Shown here: in pieces, positions 8,831 through 16,778 of the stretch
How the letters are laid out: each line of letters starts with the position of its first letter
How positions within the stretch are numbered: position 1 is the stretch's first letter
Origin: Methylobacterium sp. E-065
GTDB taxonomy: Bacteria > Pseudomonadota > Alphaproteobacteria > Rhizobiales > Beijerinckiaceae
NCBI RefSeq assembly: GCF_022829605.1
Contig: NZ_JAKSYD010000046.1
Coordinates: 1-64,000 of the forward strand
Direction of reading: 5' to 3'
Length of the DNA: 64,000 nucleotides
Notes under the pieces: model-generated
The model's input: the letters and a program-made list of their open reading frames with translations, nothing else
What the model was told of the DNA's origin: nothing
Databases searched by the model: none
Program-made: the position numbers and the translations under genes

Positions 8831-10153
8831 ATGGACACCGAAATCGACCTGTGGTTCGCCGCGAGCATCGTGGTGATCTCGCTTCTGCTCTCCGCCTTCT
8901 TCGCGGGCGCTGAGACTGCCTTCACCGCCGCCTCCCGGGCGCGGATGCATACGCTGGAGCAGGCGGGCGATCCGCGGGCGGCGATCGTCAACCGCATTCT
9001 GGCGATCCGCGAGCGCTTCATCGGCGCCATGCTGATCGGCTACAACATCGTGGCGATCGGCGCCTCGGCGTTCACCACCAGCGTGCTGACCGCCTTATTC
9101 GGCAAGAGCGGCGTGATCTACGCCACAGTCGGCATGTCGGTGCTGGTCATCGTGTTCGCCGAGGTGCTGCCGAAGACGCTCGCCATCTCCAAGCCGGACC
9201 AGACCGCCCTGGCCACGGCCCGGCCGGTCGCCTTCGCGGTGGCCGTGATGGGGCCGCTGGCGATCGCCATCGAGCAGCTGGTGCGGCTGATGCTGAAGCC
9301 GTTCGGCGTGACCATCGGCGAGCACCAGTCGATCCTCACCGCCTCCGAGGAGCTGCGCGGACAGGTGGCGCTGATGCACCGGGAGGGCGGGGTCGCCAAG
9401 GCCGAGCGCGACATGCTCGGTGGCCTCCTCGACCTGTCGGAGCTGAACGTGTCCGACGTGATGGTCCACCGCACCAAGATGCGGGCGATCGACGCCGACC
9501 AAGCCTCCGAAGACATCGTGCGCGCGGTCCTGTCCTCGCCCTACACGCGCATGCCTCTGTGGCGGGGGACGCCCGAGAACATCATCGGCGTGCTCCACGC
9601 CAAGGATCTGCTGCGGGCGCTCGACGCCGCGGGGGGTGACGCGTCCGGCCTGAAGGTCGAGGCGCTGGCGCTGGAGACGTGGTTCGTGCCGGGCACGACC
9701 TCGCTGCGCGCCCAGCTCAAGGCGTTCCTGACCAAGAAGACCCACTTCGCCCTGGTGGTCGACGAGTACGGCGAGGTGATGGGTCTGGTGACCCTGGAGG
9801 ATATCCTGGAGGAGATCGTCGGCGAGATCGCCGACGAGCACGACGTGACCGTCTCCGGGGTACGCCCGCAGGGGGACGGCTCGGTCAACGTCGATGGCGG
9901 CGTGCCGATTCGCGACCTCAACCGGGCCATGGACTGGAACCTGCCCGACGAGGAGGCCACCACCATCGCGGGCCTCGTGATCCACGAGGCCCGGACCATC
10001 CCCGACCAGGGCAACGCCTTCAACTTCCACGGCTTCCGCTTTCAAGTGATCCGGAAGGCCAAGAACCGGATCACGACGCTGCGGATCACGCCGCTGACGG
10101 CGACGGGGGTGCAGGTGACCGGGCAGATCGAGGGGCCGCGCGGCGCGGTGTGA
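8831..10153 (+). CDS. CNNM/HlyC-CorC family membrane protein
   Basis: 440 residues in three parts. A DUF21 membrane domain occupies ~1-190 (four hydrophobic helices, LLSAFFAGAETAFTAASRARM, FAEVLPKTLAIS). A pair of CBS domains follows at ~205-335 (VSDVMVHRTKMRAID, NIIGVLHAKDLLRAL, ALVVDEYGEVMGLVTLEDILEEIVGEI). The C-terminal CorC_HlyC domain is at ~345-430. Relatives (YfjD, CorB/CNNM) are linked to magnesium/sodium or cobalt efflux. The old label hemolysin is not supported by function. All domains are intact. Confidence 0.93.
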   Translation: MDTEIDLWFAASIVVISLLLSAFFAGAETAFTAASRARMHTLEQAGDPRAAIVNRILAIRERFIGAMLIGYNIVAIGASAFTTSVLTALFGKSGVIYATVGMSVLVIVFAEVLPKTLAISKPDQTALATARPVAFAVAVMGPLAIAIEQLVRLMLKPFGVTIGEHQSILTASEELRGQVALMHREGGVAKAERDMLGGLLDLSELNVSDVMVHRTKMRAIDADQASEDIVRAVLSSPYTRMPLWRGTPENIIGVLHAKDLLRALDAAGGDASGLKVEALALETWFVPGTTSLRAQLKAFLTKKTHFALVVDEYGEVMGLVTLEDILEEIVGEIADEHDVTVSGVRPQGDGSVNVDGGVPIRDLNRAMDWNLPDEEATTIAGLVIHEARTIPDQGNAFNFHGFRFQVIRKAKNRITTLRITPLTATGVQVTGQIEGPRGAV

Positions 10154-10357
10154 GCGCGCAGTGCGGGACCGGCGCCCGCGCCCACGACGCGCGCCTCTTA
10201 CCGGGCGCATGCGGCGTGATCGGCATACGCCCGGGATTTCGCGCTGGAGTCACCGGTCGATCCGGATCGGCGCTTCGCGGAGACCTTGCGCTGGTTTCAG
10301 GATCACCTTCCACGTTCGTTCCGGGCGTCCGGGAAAGGGTTGGCCCCGAACCGGACC

Positions 10358-11746
10358 TCACCCCGGCATCGCCTCCAGCCCCTCGGCGCGGATCCAGTCG
10401 CGGGTGCGGTCGAGCGCCCGTCCGAGGCGGTCGAACAGGGCGTCGATCTCCTCCGGTGTGATGATCAGCGGCGGGCAGACGGCGACGCGGTCGCCGGCGA
10501 GCGCGCGCACGATCAGCCCCTCGCCCTGCGCGAAGGCCACGCAGCGGGCCGCGACCCCCTTCTTCGGATCGTATTGCCGCTTGCTCGCCTTGTCGGCGAC
10601 GATCTCCAACCCACCGATCAGACCGATGCCGTTGGCCTCACCCACGATGGCGTGGTCGGCGAGCGCCGAGAGCCGACGCTGGAAGTGCGGCGCCTTCTCG
10701 GCCGCGCCCTCGATGATCTTGTCGCGCCGGTAGATCTCGATCGCCTTCAGCGCCACCGCGGCGGCCACCGGGTGACCGGAATAGGTGGTGCCGTGGCCGA
10801 AGGTGCCGAGCTTCTCGCTCTGGCTGATCATGGCCTGATAGAGCGGCTCGTCGATGCTGACGCCGCCGAGCGGCATGTAGGCCGAAGTGAGCGCCTTGGC
10901 GAAGGAGATCGTGTCCGGCCGGACGCCGAGCGCCTCGCTGCCGAACCATGTGCCGCACCGGCCGAAGCCGCAGATCACCTCGTCGGCGATGAGACGCACG
11001 TCGTATTTCGCCAGCACGGCCTGGATCGCCGCGAAGTAACCGCGCGGCGGCACGATCGCGCCGCCCGCGCCCATCACCGGCTCGGCGATGAAGGCCGCCA
11101 CCGTCTCGGGACCCTCGCGCAGGATCGTTTCCTCCAGCTCGGCGGCGAGCCGGGCCGAGTAGGCCTCCTCGCTCTCACCTGCTTCAGCGCCCCGGTAATG
11201 GTGCGCGCACGCGACGTGCAGGAAGCCCGGCAGCGGCAGGTCCCAATCGGCGTGGTTGGCGGTCAGGCCGGTCATCGAGGCGCTCGCCACCGTGACACCG
11301 TGATAGCCCTTCTGCCGCGCGATGATTTTTTTCTTGTTCGGCCGGCCGAGCGCGTTGTTGTAGTACCATGTCAGCTTGACTTGGGTGTCATTGGCCTCCG
11401 ACCCGGAGGACGTAAAAAAGATCTTCGAGGTCGGGATCGGCATCAGTTCCTTGAGCGTCTCGGCGAGCTCGATCCCCGGATCGTGGCTGCGGCCCGAGAA
11501 CAGGTGGGTGAACGGCAGCCGCGCCATCTGCACCTGAGCCGCCTCGACGAGTTCGGCGTTCGAGTAGCCGAGCGCCGTGCACCACAGGCCCGACATGCCC
11601 TCGATATAGGCGCGCCCCTCCGTGTCGTAGACGTGGACGCCCTCGCCGCGCTCCAGCACCAGCGGACCGGTGTGCCGATGCGTCGACAGGTTGGTGTAGG
11701 GGTGGAGCAGGGTTTCGACGTCGCGGGTCGCAAGATTCGAGAGCAT
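10358..11746 (-). CDS. PLP class III aminotransferase (omega-amino acid/diamine type)
   Basis: 462 residues. PLP enzyme of the omega-aminotransferase group, moving an amino group from an omega-amino acid or amine to pyruvate or another keto acid. Key marks are TSSGSEANDTQVKL (phosphate-binding), GYHGVTVASASMTG, LIADEVICGFGRCG with the PLP-ring Asp, and SFAKALTSAYMPLGG with the Schiff-base Lys at about 284. The pattern resembles beta-alanine or 4-aminobutyrate:pyruvate enzymes and putrescine transaminases; substrate is not resolved. It diverges from the YkgJ-type gene across about 120 bases. Confidence 0.92.
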   Translation of the reverse strand: MLSNLATRDVETLLHPYTNLSTHRHTGPLVLERGEGVHVYDTEGRAYIEGMSGLWCTALGYSNAELVEAAQVQMARLPFTHLFSGRSHDPGIELAETLKELMPIPTSKIFFTSSGSEANDTQVKLTWYYNNALGRPNKKKIIARQKGYHGVTVASASMTGLTANHADWDLPLPGFLHVACAHHYRGAEAGESEEAYSARLAAELEETILREGPETVAAFIAEPVMGAGGAIVPPRGYFAAIQAVLAKYDVRLIADEVICGFGRCGTWFGSEALGVRPDTISFAKALTSAYMPLGGVSIDEPLYQAMISQSEKLGTFGHGTTYSGHPVAAAVALKAIEIYRRDKIIEGAAEKAPHFQRRLSALADHAIVGEANGIGLIGGLEIVADKASKRQYDPKKGVAARCVAFAQGEGLIVRALAGDRVAVCPPLIITPEEIDALFDRLGRALDRTRDWIRAEGLEAMPG

Positions 11747-11866
11747 CGGCGGCTGATCCTCGTGCCGAGGGGATCCGCCACACTACCGACCCGATGCACC
11801 GGCAGGTAGCCCGGCGGACCCGCCTCCGGCCGTTGTCGGATGCATGCCGGACGCGCTGTATACCCG

Positions 11867-12400
11867 ATGCTCAGTCCCGAAGCCTTCGTCGCCCAGCCCG
11901 CCCCCGGCCGCGCCTGCGGCGCCTGCACGCTCTGTTGCAAGGTCTACGACGTACCGGCGGTCGAGAGCGTGGCGGGCCAATGGTGCCGCCACACCCGGGC
12001 CGGGCAGGGCTGCGCCATCCACGCCACCCGCCCCGATCATTGCCGGGCCTTCCACTGCCTGTGGATGACCGAGACCTGGCTCGGGCCGGAATGGAAGCCC
12101 GATCGCGCCAAGATGGTGCTCGCCCTGGATCCGCTCACGCGCAACATGAACGTGCAGGTCGATCCCGGGCAGGCGAACGCGTGGCGGCGCGAGCCCTATT
12201 ACGGGCAGCTCAAGCGCTGGGCCGCGGCCTCGGTGCCGCTGCACCGGCACGTGCTGGTACACGTGAACAAGACCACCACGGTCGTCCTGCCGGACCGCGA
12301 CGTGAGCCTCGGGGTGGTCTCGGCGCAGGAGCGCATCGTCTCGCGGGAGCGGATGACGCCGCAGGGGCCGAGCTTCGACGTGGAGAAGGTGCCGGCCTGA
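11867..12400 (+). CDS. YkgJ-type cysteine-cluster protein
   Basis: 177 residues. Eight Cys in the N-terminal third (C17, C20, C23, C24, C40, C49, C59, C64) follow the CxxCxxCC..C..C..C..C pattern of the zinc/iron-chelating YkgJ/UPF0153 family, whose function is unknown. The remainder is a short alpha/beta tail. An in-frame ATG at 11840 would add 9 residues; neither start has a good ribosome site. A second Cys-cluster protein of the related YcgN type occurs at 49244. Confidence 0.85.
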   Translation: MLSPEAFVAQPAPGRACGACTLCCKVYDVPAVESVAGQWCRHTRAGQGCAIHATRPDHCRAFHCLWMTETWLGPEWKPDRAKMVLALDPLTRNMNVQVDPGQANAWRREPYYGQLKRWAAASVPLHRHVLVHVNKTTTVVLPDRDVSLGVVSAQERIVSRERMTPQGPSFDVEKVPA

Positions 12401-12441
12401 GCGGCAACTCCTGTCCCCCGGCGAACGCCGTCGCTCGTCGC

Positions 12442-12708
12442 TCAGCGTTCCAGGGCGGCAGCCCGGCGCATCACGGGCGATTCGACGACCAGGAAGGTCA
12501 TCTGGAACAGGATCAAGCCCGTATGGTCGGTGACCTCGATGCGCCAATCCTCGCCGAGGGCGATTCGGTGTGCGTCGTGCTTGAGGATGTCGCCTGCGAT
12601 CCGGATGGCCTCGAGCCGGGCCGCTTGCGGGTCCGGCAGTTCGGTCCCCTCCGGATCCAGCACCGAGCAGCCATCATGGACATGAAAGTGAAAGCGCGGC
12701 ATCGACAT
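12442..12708 (-). CDS. DUF6894-type small protein
   Basis: 88 residues. It starts MSMPRFHFHVHDGCSVLDPEGTEL and continues AARLEAIRIAGDIL, then WRIEVTDHTGLILFQMTFLV. This is the layout of the abundant small DUF6894 proteins of Methylobacterium and Bradyrhizobium: a short beta-hairpin, the Ala-rich helix, and the WR.EV.D..G..LF strand. Function is unknown. It is monocistronic, diverging from the glutathione peroxidase gene. Confidence 0.75.
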   Translation of the reverse strand: MSMPRFHFHVHDGCSVLDPEGTELPDPQAARLEAIRIAGDILKHDAHRIALGEDWRIEVTDHTGLILFQMTFLVVESPVMRRAAALER

Positions 12709-12932
12709 ACCCTGGTCAAGTCGAGGCAGGGGGTACAGTCAGCCCTCACCCGCAGCCGCGCCGGTACTCGTTGCTGCGATTATCCGATTTCTACACAAAG
12801 CCACGGCCCATGACTATAATCCACATTAAATTTAAGTCTTCGCCCGGCCGCGACGTTGGGGTCCCAGGCCCGCGGCGACGGGGCCGGCCCGCCGACCTTG
12901 CGGCACGGCCCGGTTTGTCCGACTGATCGGGC

Positions 12933-13424
12933 ATGACGACAGTTCATGATTTCAGCGTCACCGCCGCCGACGGGTCGCCCTATCCGCTCGCGCAGCACCG
13001 CGGCCAAGTGTTGCTCATCGTGAATACGGCCTCGCGCTGCGGGTTCACCCCGCAATACGAGGGCCTCGAAGCGCTATGGCGCCGGCATCGCGACGCCGGC
13101 CTGACGGTCCTGGGCTTCCCCTGCAATCAGTTCGGCGCCCAGGAGCCCGGCGACGCTGCCGAGATCGCGAGCTTCTGCAGCCTGCGCTACGACGTGAGTT
13201 TCCCCGTGCTCGCGAAGGTCGCGGTGAACGGATCGGAGGCCGACCCCCTCTTCGCGTATCTCACCAGCGCCAAACCCGGGCTGCTCGGCACGCGGGCGGT
13301 GAAGTGGAACTTCACGAAATTCCTCGTAGGGCGCGATGGCCGTGTCGTGGCCCGCTACGCCCCCGGCACGAAGCCGGCCGCCCTGGAGGCGGAACTTCAG
13401 GCCGCGCTCTCCGCGGCGGCGTGA
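12933..13424 (+). CDS. Glutathione peroxidase family protein (Cys form)
   Basis: 163 residues, typical for bacterial Gpx/thioredoxin-dependent peroxidases. It reduces peroxides with glutathione or thioredoxin. The peroxidatic Cys36 lies in NTASRCGFTPQY; the other tetrad residues are Q70 (FGAQEPG) and W125-N126 (WNFTKFLV). A second Cys at 64 (FPCNQFG) and one at 82 could act in resolution. Cytoplasmic, no signal. The 224-base gap upstream is AT-richer and carries a TATAAT near 12814. Its last 28 bases overlap the doubtful convergent frame 13397-13732. Confidence 0.94.
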   Translation: MTTVHDFSVTAADGSPYPLAQHRGQVLLIVNTASRCGFTPQYEGLEALWRRHRDAGLTVLGFPCNQFGAQEPGDAAEIASFCSLRYDVSFPVLAKVAVNGSEADPLFAYLTSAKPGLLGTRAVKWNFTKFLVGRDGRVVARYAPGTKPAALEAELQAALSAAA

Positions 13425-13732
13425 GGCTGGTCCGGCGCCGCGCCGCTGCGTCTCAGGCTGTTTCCGAGCCCGCGGATCCACAGCACCGTCCGCAGGGACG
13501 CGACGGGAACGGGGCGCACCGCCTCGCGCAGGATCCCAACGAGGAAGCGGACTTCCGCAATCTTCCGCAAGGTCAGGGGCGAAGCCCCTCCGCCCCGCGC
13601 GCGATCTTCGAGGTCCACCAGTGCATCGAAGTCGTCATAGCGGTCGCGGCGCGTATCGCACGACTGCATACGCGCCATGAGCGCAGCAATCTCGCGCTCA
13701 AAAACACAGTGCAGGGGCCCGGCGATGAACAT
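13397..13732 (-). CDS. Doubtful hypothetical protein
   Basis: 111 residues, convergent with and overlapping the gpx end. The first half (FEREIAALMARMQSCDTRRDRYDDFDALVDLEDRAR) looks protein-like and helical. The middle contains the hairpin-type string GAGGGGCTTCGCCCCT, as seen in intergenic repeats of these genomes. The C-terminal third is Arg/Ala/Pro-rich and unconvincing. It may be a real small gene that has absorbed a repeat, or non-coding DNA. No family recognised. Confidence 0.4.
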   Translation of the reverse strand: MFIAGPLHCVFEREIAALMARMQSCDTRRDRYDDFDALVDLEDRARGGGASPLTLRKIAEVRFLVGILREAVRPVPVASLRTVLWIRGLGNSLRRSGAAPDQPHAAAESAA

Positions 13733-13852
13733 GGTCGATCCGAATTCGACGAGCCCGGACCTTAAATCAGTCTCCGCACGGTGTCAGCCGGCAGAACGGC
13801 GGTGGCCCCGCAAGTTTCCGGTTGTTGCGCGTTTGCATCGGCGCGATCGAGC

Positions 13853-13875
13853 GTGTCCATTTCGGCGGAGAGCGC
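13853..13875 (-). repeat. Family C repeat fragment
   Basis: Reverse complement reads GCGCTCTCCGCCGAAATGG then ACAC; it matches 770-792 with one mismatch. It ends just before the stop of the ATP12 gene, so the element abuts a 3' end here too. Confidence 0.5.
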
Positions 13876-13876
13876 T

Positions 13877-14668
13877 CTAGCGCTGAAGCGCCACCAGTTC
13901 GGCGGCGGCCTCGAATTCGGCGCGGCGCGCTTCGAGACGCGCCTCCGCCTCGGTATCGCGGCCCCAGATCGCCGCCTGATAGGTCTCGTCGACATGGGCG
14001 GCCGCCCAAGCCTCGGCCGGCGTCAGACGGCCCTTGAGCACCGCCAGGGCGATGAGCAGGGAACCGGTCAGGGTCGTCAGCGTATGCAGGCCCGCGAGGC
14101 AGAACGGGTCTGTCACCGCCTGCACCGTGGCGGAGAGTGCGCGCACGGTGTCGTCCGGCTGGGTGACGTGCATCACGCCCTCGCTCAAAATCACCCGGGC
14201 GCCGAACGTCTCCCGCGCCCAGGCGAGGATCGGATCCCAGGCCGTGGCCTGCGCCGCCACCAGCCGCTCCGGGTCCCCGGCCCGGTAGGCGACGAGATCG
14301 GTGCCGGCATAGGCGGACAGGTCGGCCGCAACCGCCGCCAGCCGGGGGGCCACACCGTCGATGGCGGTGTTGGCGAGCCGGGTTAGGGGCATCCGGGCCG
14401 GATCGATCTGCGTCTCCTGCGCCGCCCACTCGGCCGCCACCCGCTCGGCCAGCGCGCGGGTGGGCAGGCGCAGCGGGTTGCGGGCCGGCGTGTTGGCCGG
14501 ACGACCATCCAGGGTCAGCCGGAATCCGTCCGGACCCTCCGAGAAGCCGGCTTCCGTGTAGAACCGGCGGGGCAGGGCGGGCTTGGCGTGGCCGCGGGCG
14601 GCCCGCACCGGATCGGGTGCCCCGTCGTCATGCGGCTGGCCGAGCCAGTCTGTCGTCTCGTCGCTCAT
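13877..14668 (-). CDS. ATP12 family F1-ATPase assembly chaperone
   Basis: 263 residues. ATP12 chaperones hold the F1 alpha subunit during assembly; the family is found in mitochondria and alphaproteobacteria. Marks are RRFYTEAGFSEGPDGFRLTLDGRPANTPARN at the N-terminus, ADLSAYAGTDLVAYRA, and WDPILAWARETFGA, then the C-terminal AWAAAHVDETYQAAIWG. Length is typical. It follows the HAD phosphatase gene by 46 bases on the same strand, and the RluC-HAD-ATP12 order is, from memory, common in this order of bacteria. Confidence 0.93.
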   Translation of the reverse strand: MSDETTDWLGQPHDDGAPDPVRAARGHAKPALPRRFYTEAGFSEGPDGFRLTLDGRPANTPARNPLRLPTRALAERVAAEWAAQETQIDPARMPLTRLANTAIDGVAPRLAAVAADLSAYAGTDLVAYRAGDPERLVAAQATAWDPILAWARETFGARVILSEGVMHVTQPDDTVRALSATVQAVTDPFCLAGLHTLTTLTGSLLIALAVLKGRLTPAEAWAAAHVDETYQAAIWGRDTEAEARLEARRAEFEAAAELVALQR

Positions 14669-14714
14669 GGGGGCGAGATAGGCCTTCCCGGGCCGGCGCG
14701 CGAGCCTCCCGGGG

Positions 14715-15380
14715 TCAGGGACGCGTCGCCGCAGCGTCGAACAGGCGGGCCTCCAGCGCGCCGGCGCTCGGCACCACGATGGCGGCCCCCGCTCCGTAGA
14801 GCGCCTCGGGCGGGTGGTAACCCCAGGCCACGCCCACGGATTCGGCCCCGGCGGCGACGCCCATGGCGATGTCGAAGGTGGTGTCGCCGACCATCACGGT
14901 GGCCTTCGGCCCGCAGCCGGCCTCATCCATAGCCTGCTGGAGCATGGTCGGATCGGGCTTCGACGGTGCGTCGTCCGCGCTCTGCGTGGTGACGAACCAG
15001 TCCCCCCAGCCGTGATGCGCCACCAGCCGGTCGACGCCGCGCCGGGACTTGCCGGTGGCCAGGCCGATCAGGACGTCGTCGCGGGCGTGCAGCCGGGCCA
15101 GGAGGTCGGCCATGCCGGGGAACAACGGCTCCTCGTAGGCGGGATCGAGCCGGAGCCGGTTGTAGGCCAGCTTGTAGCTCTCCGAGAGTTCGGCGATCGG
15201 CCCATCGTCGCCGACGAGGCGGCGGAACGCCTGCGGCAACGAAAGGCCCACCACCGACAGGGCCTCCCGTCGTCCGGGAGCGGGCAGGCCGATCTCCGCG
15301 AAGGCGAGACCCTGCGCCGCGACGATGAGGTGCTGGCTGTCGACGAGCGTTCCATCGACATCGAAGACCACGAGCCTCAT
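14715..15380 (-). CDS. HAD-IA family phosphatase (phosphoglycolate phosphatase-like)
   Basis: 221 residues. Motif I is VVFDVDGTLVDS at the N-terminus (nucleophile Asp and acid/base Asp), motif II is GLATGKSRRG, motif III Lys lies in SKPDPTML, and motif IV is VMVGDTTFDIAMG. The alpha-helical cap lies between residues ~20 and 85. Substrate is unknown; sequence style is close to Gph/PGP-like enzymes. The ATG at 15380 gives the family-like start; another at 15389 would add three residues. Upstream of ATP12 in the same direction. Confidence 0.9.
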   Translation of the reverse strand: MRLVVFDVDGTLVDSQHLIVAAQGLAFAEIGLPAPGRREALSVVGLSLPQAFRRLVGDDGPIAELSESYKLAYNRLRLDPAYEEPLFPGMADLLARLHARDDVLIGLATGKSRRGVDRLVAHHGWGDWFVTTQSADDAPSKPDPTMLQQAMDEAGCGPKATVMVGDTTFDIAMGVAAGAESVGVAWGYHPPEALYGAGAAIVVPSAGALEARLFDAAATRP

Positions 15381-15438
15381 CGCGGGCATCGAGCCCGTGG
15401 CAGGCCGGCCGATCGGACGGGGTGGGCGCCGGGCCGGG

Positions 15439-15861
15439 TCATGGCTTCCGGCCCGGCTGCACCGGCTGCCCGGCGGGCTGACCCGGCTGCCCGCCGGCCG
15501 GCCCTGCGGACTGACCGGCAGATGGACCGGCTTGACCGCGGGTGCGCTCGTAGCCGAGCCGGCAGCGGATCAAGAAGCGGCGGCGCTTGCCCCCGCGCAG
15601 CCCGCGCTGATGCGAGGCGCGGTTGCAGGCCGCGTAGGAGCGGCGGCGGCGCTCGACCCGGGCACTCGTGCCCGGCCGCGCCTGCGCGGGCGCCGCCTCG
15701 GCCGGCGCCGTGACCGGATGCGGCATCGTGGCCGAATGCGGCGTCGCGGTCTCGACAGGCTTCGTGCCGGCGGCCGGCTTGGACGCCTCGCCCGGGGCGG
15801 CATGCGCGATCGGCCCGACAAGGCACAGGGCGGCGAGGCAGGCCAGCATCGCGAGCTTCAT
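15439..15861 (-). CDS. Secreted protein with a PsiF-like Cys repeat and a Gly/Pro/Gln tail
   Basis: 140 residues. Signal peptide over ~1-22 (MKLAMLACLAALCLVGPIAHA). A Pro/Ala/Thr-rich linker follows, then YAACNRASHQRGLRG..RRRFLIRCRLG. That segment fits the PsiF repeat pattern (C..A...GL.G..R..F...CL), though more basic than usual. The tail is a low-complexity GQSAGPAGGQPGQPAGQP type stretch. PsiF proteins are periplasmic, first seen as phosphate-starvation induced in E. coli; function unknown. It lies between the HAD gene and a divergent hydrolase. Confidence 0.7.
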   Translation of the reverse strand: MKLAMLACLAALCLVGPIAHAAPGEASKPAAGTKPVETATPHSATMPHPVTAPAEAAPAQARPGTSARVERRRRSYAACNRASHQRGLRGGKRRRFLIRCRLGYERTRGQAGPSAGQSAGPAGGQPGQPAGQPVQPGRKP

Positions 15862-16064
15862 GCGTCAAAGTCTCAAGCCGGGGAAGGGAGCCGCGATGGA
15901 ACGGCGGCGCGGGGCAGCATATGAGGCGACGCCTCCGCTTGCCAAGACCTCGGCAAGACCCGACTCCAATCCAAGACCTTGGAAGCCCCCCAGATCGTGA
16001 TGCGGAATTCACGGGCGATAGGATCGGGCGCGAGCCCAGCGGGCGACGGGACGACGATCCTGCG

Positions 16065-16778
16065 ATGAAACTTCTGCTGCTTCCGGGCTTCATGACCGAC
16101 CACGACCTGTGGTCCGATCTGGCCGACGACCTCGCGCGGGTGGGTCCGATCACGTACGGCGATCCGAGCCAGGACGCCACGATTGGCGATCTCGCCGACC
16201 GGGCCATCGCGGCGGCGCCGGACCGTTTCGCGGTGATAGGCTTCTCCATGGGCGGCTACGTGGCCCGCGCGATCGCCCGTAGCGTGCCGGACCGGGTGCG
16301 CGCCCTCGTGCTGATCGCAACCTCGGCCCGGGGCGACACGCCGGCCCAGGCGCAGCGGAAGGCCGCCGCAATCGCCCATGTGCGCCGGCAGGGCTTCGCC
16401 GGCCTCAGCCGAGGCGCGATCCTGCAAGCGGTGCATCCGGCGCGCGCGGGTGATGCGGCCCTGATCGCGCGCATCTGGGCGATGGGCGACCGGCTCGGCG
16501 GCGCGGTCTTCCTGCGTCAGGCCGGGCAGATCCGCGAGTCCGACCACGCGCAGCTCGGGCAGATTGCCTGCCCAACCCTGGTGGTCGCGGCCGCGCAGGA
16601 CGCCCTGCGCAGCCGTGACGAGGCGCAGGAGCTGCGGGATGGCATCCCCGGCGCGACCCTGACGGTGATCGACGGCTCGGGGCACATGCTGCCCCTCGAA
16701 GCCCCCGACGCCTTGGCGGCGGCGATCGTGCCCTGGCTGCGGTCTCAGGCCTCCGGCGCCTCGACGATCGGATCGTAG
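16065..16778 (+). CDS. Alpha/beta hydrolase
   Basis: 237 residues. Oxyanion segment MKLLLLPGFMTD, nucleophile Ser61 in IGFSMGGYVA, acid region VVAAAQDALRS, and His207 in DGSGHMLPLEAP complete a catalytic triad. Small carboxylesterase or thioesterase-like; substrate unknown. Start at 16065 is where family similarity begins; the open frame upstream (from 15921) is basic and unlike a hydrolase. Its 3' end overlaps the convergent pseudouridine synthase gene by 34 bases. Confidence 0.88.
   Translation: MKLLLLPGFMTDHDLWSDLADDLARVGPITYGDPSQDATIGDLADRAIAAAPDRFAVIGFSMGGYVARAIARSVPDRVRALVLIATSARGDTPAQAQRKAAAIAHVRRQGFAGLSRGAILQAVHPARAGDAALIARIWAMGDRLGGAVFLRQAGQIRESDHAQLGQIACPTLVVAAAQDALRSRDEAQELRDGIPGATLTVIDGSGHMLPLEAPDALAAAIVPWLRSQASGASTIGS

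Noticed and set aside
8831..10153. Hemolysin as the function of the CNNM-type protein
   Set aside because: The name is historical; DUF21-CBS-CorC proteins are linked to ion transport.
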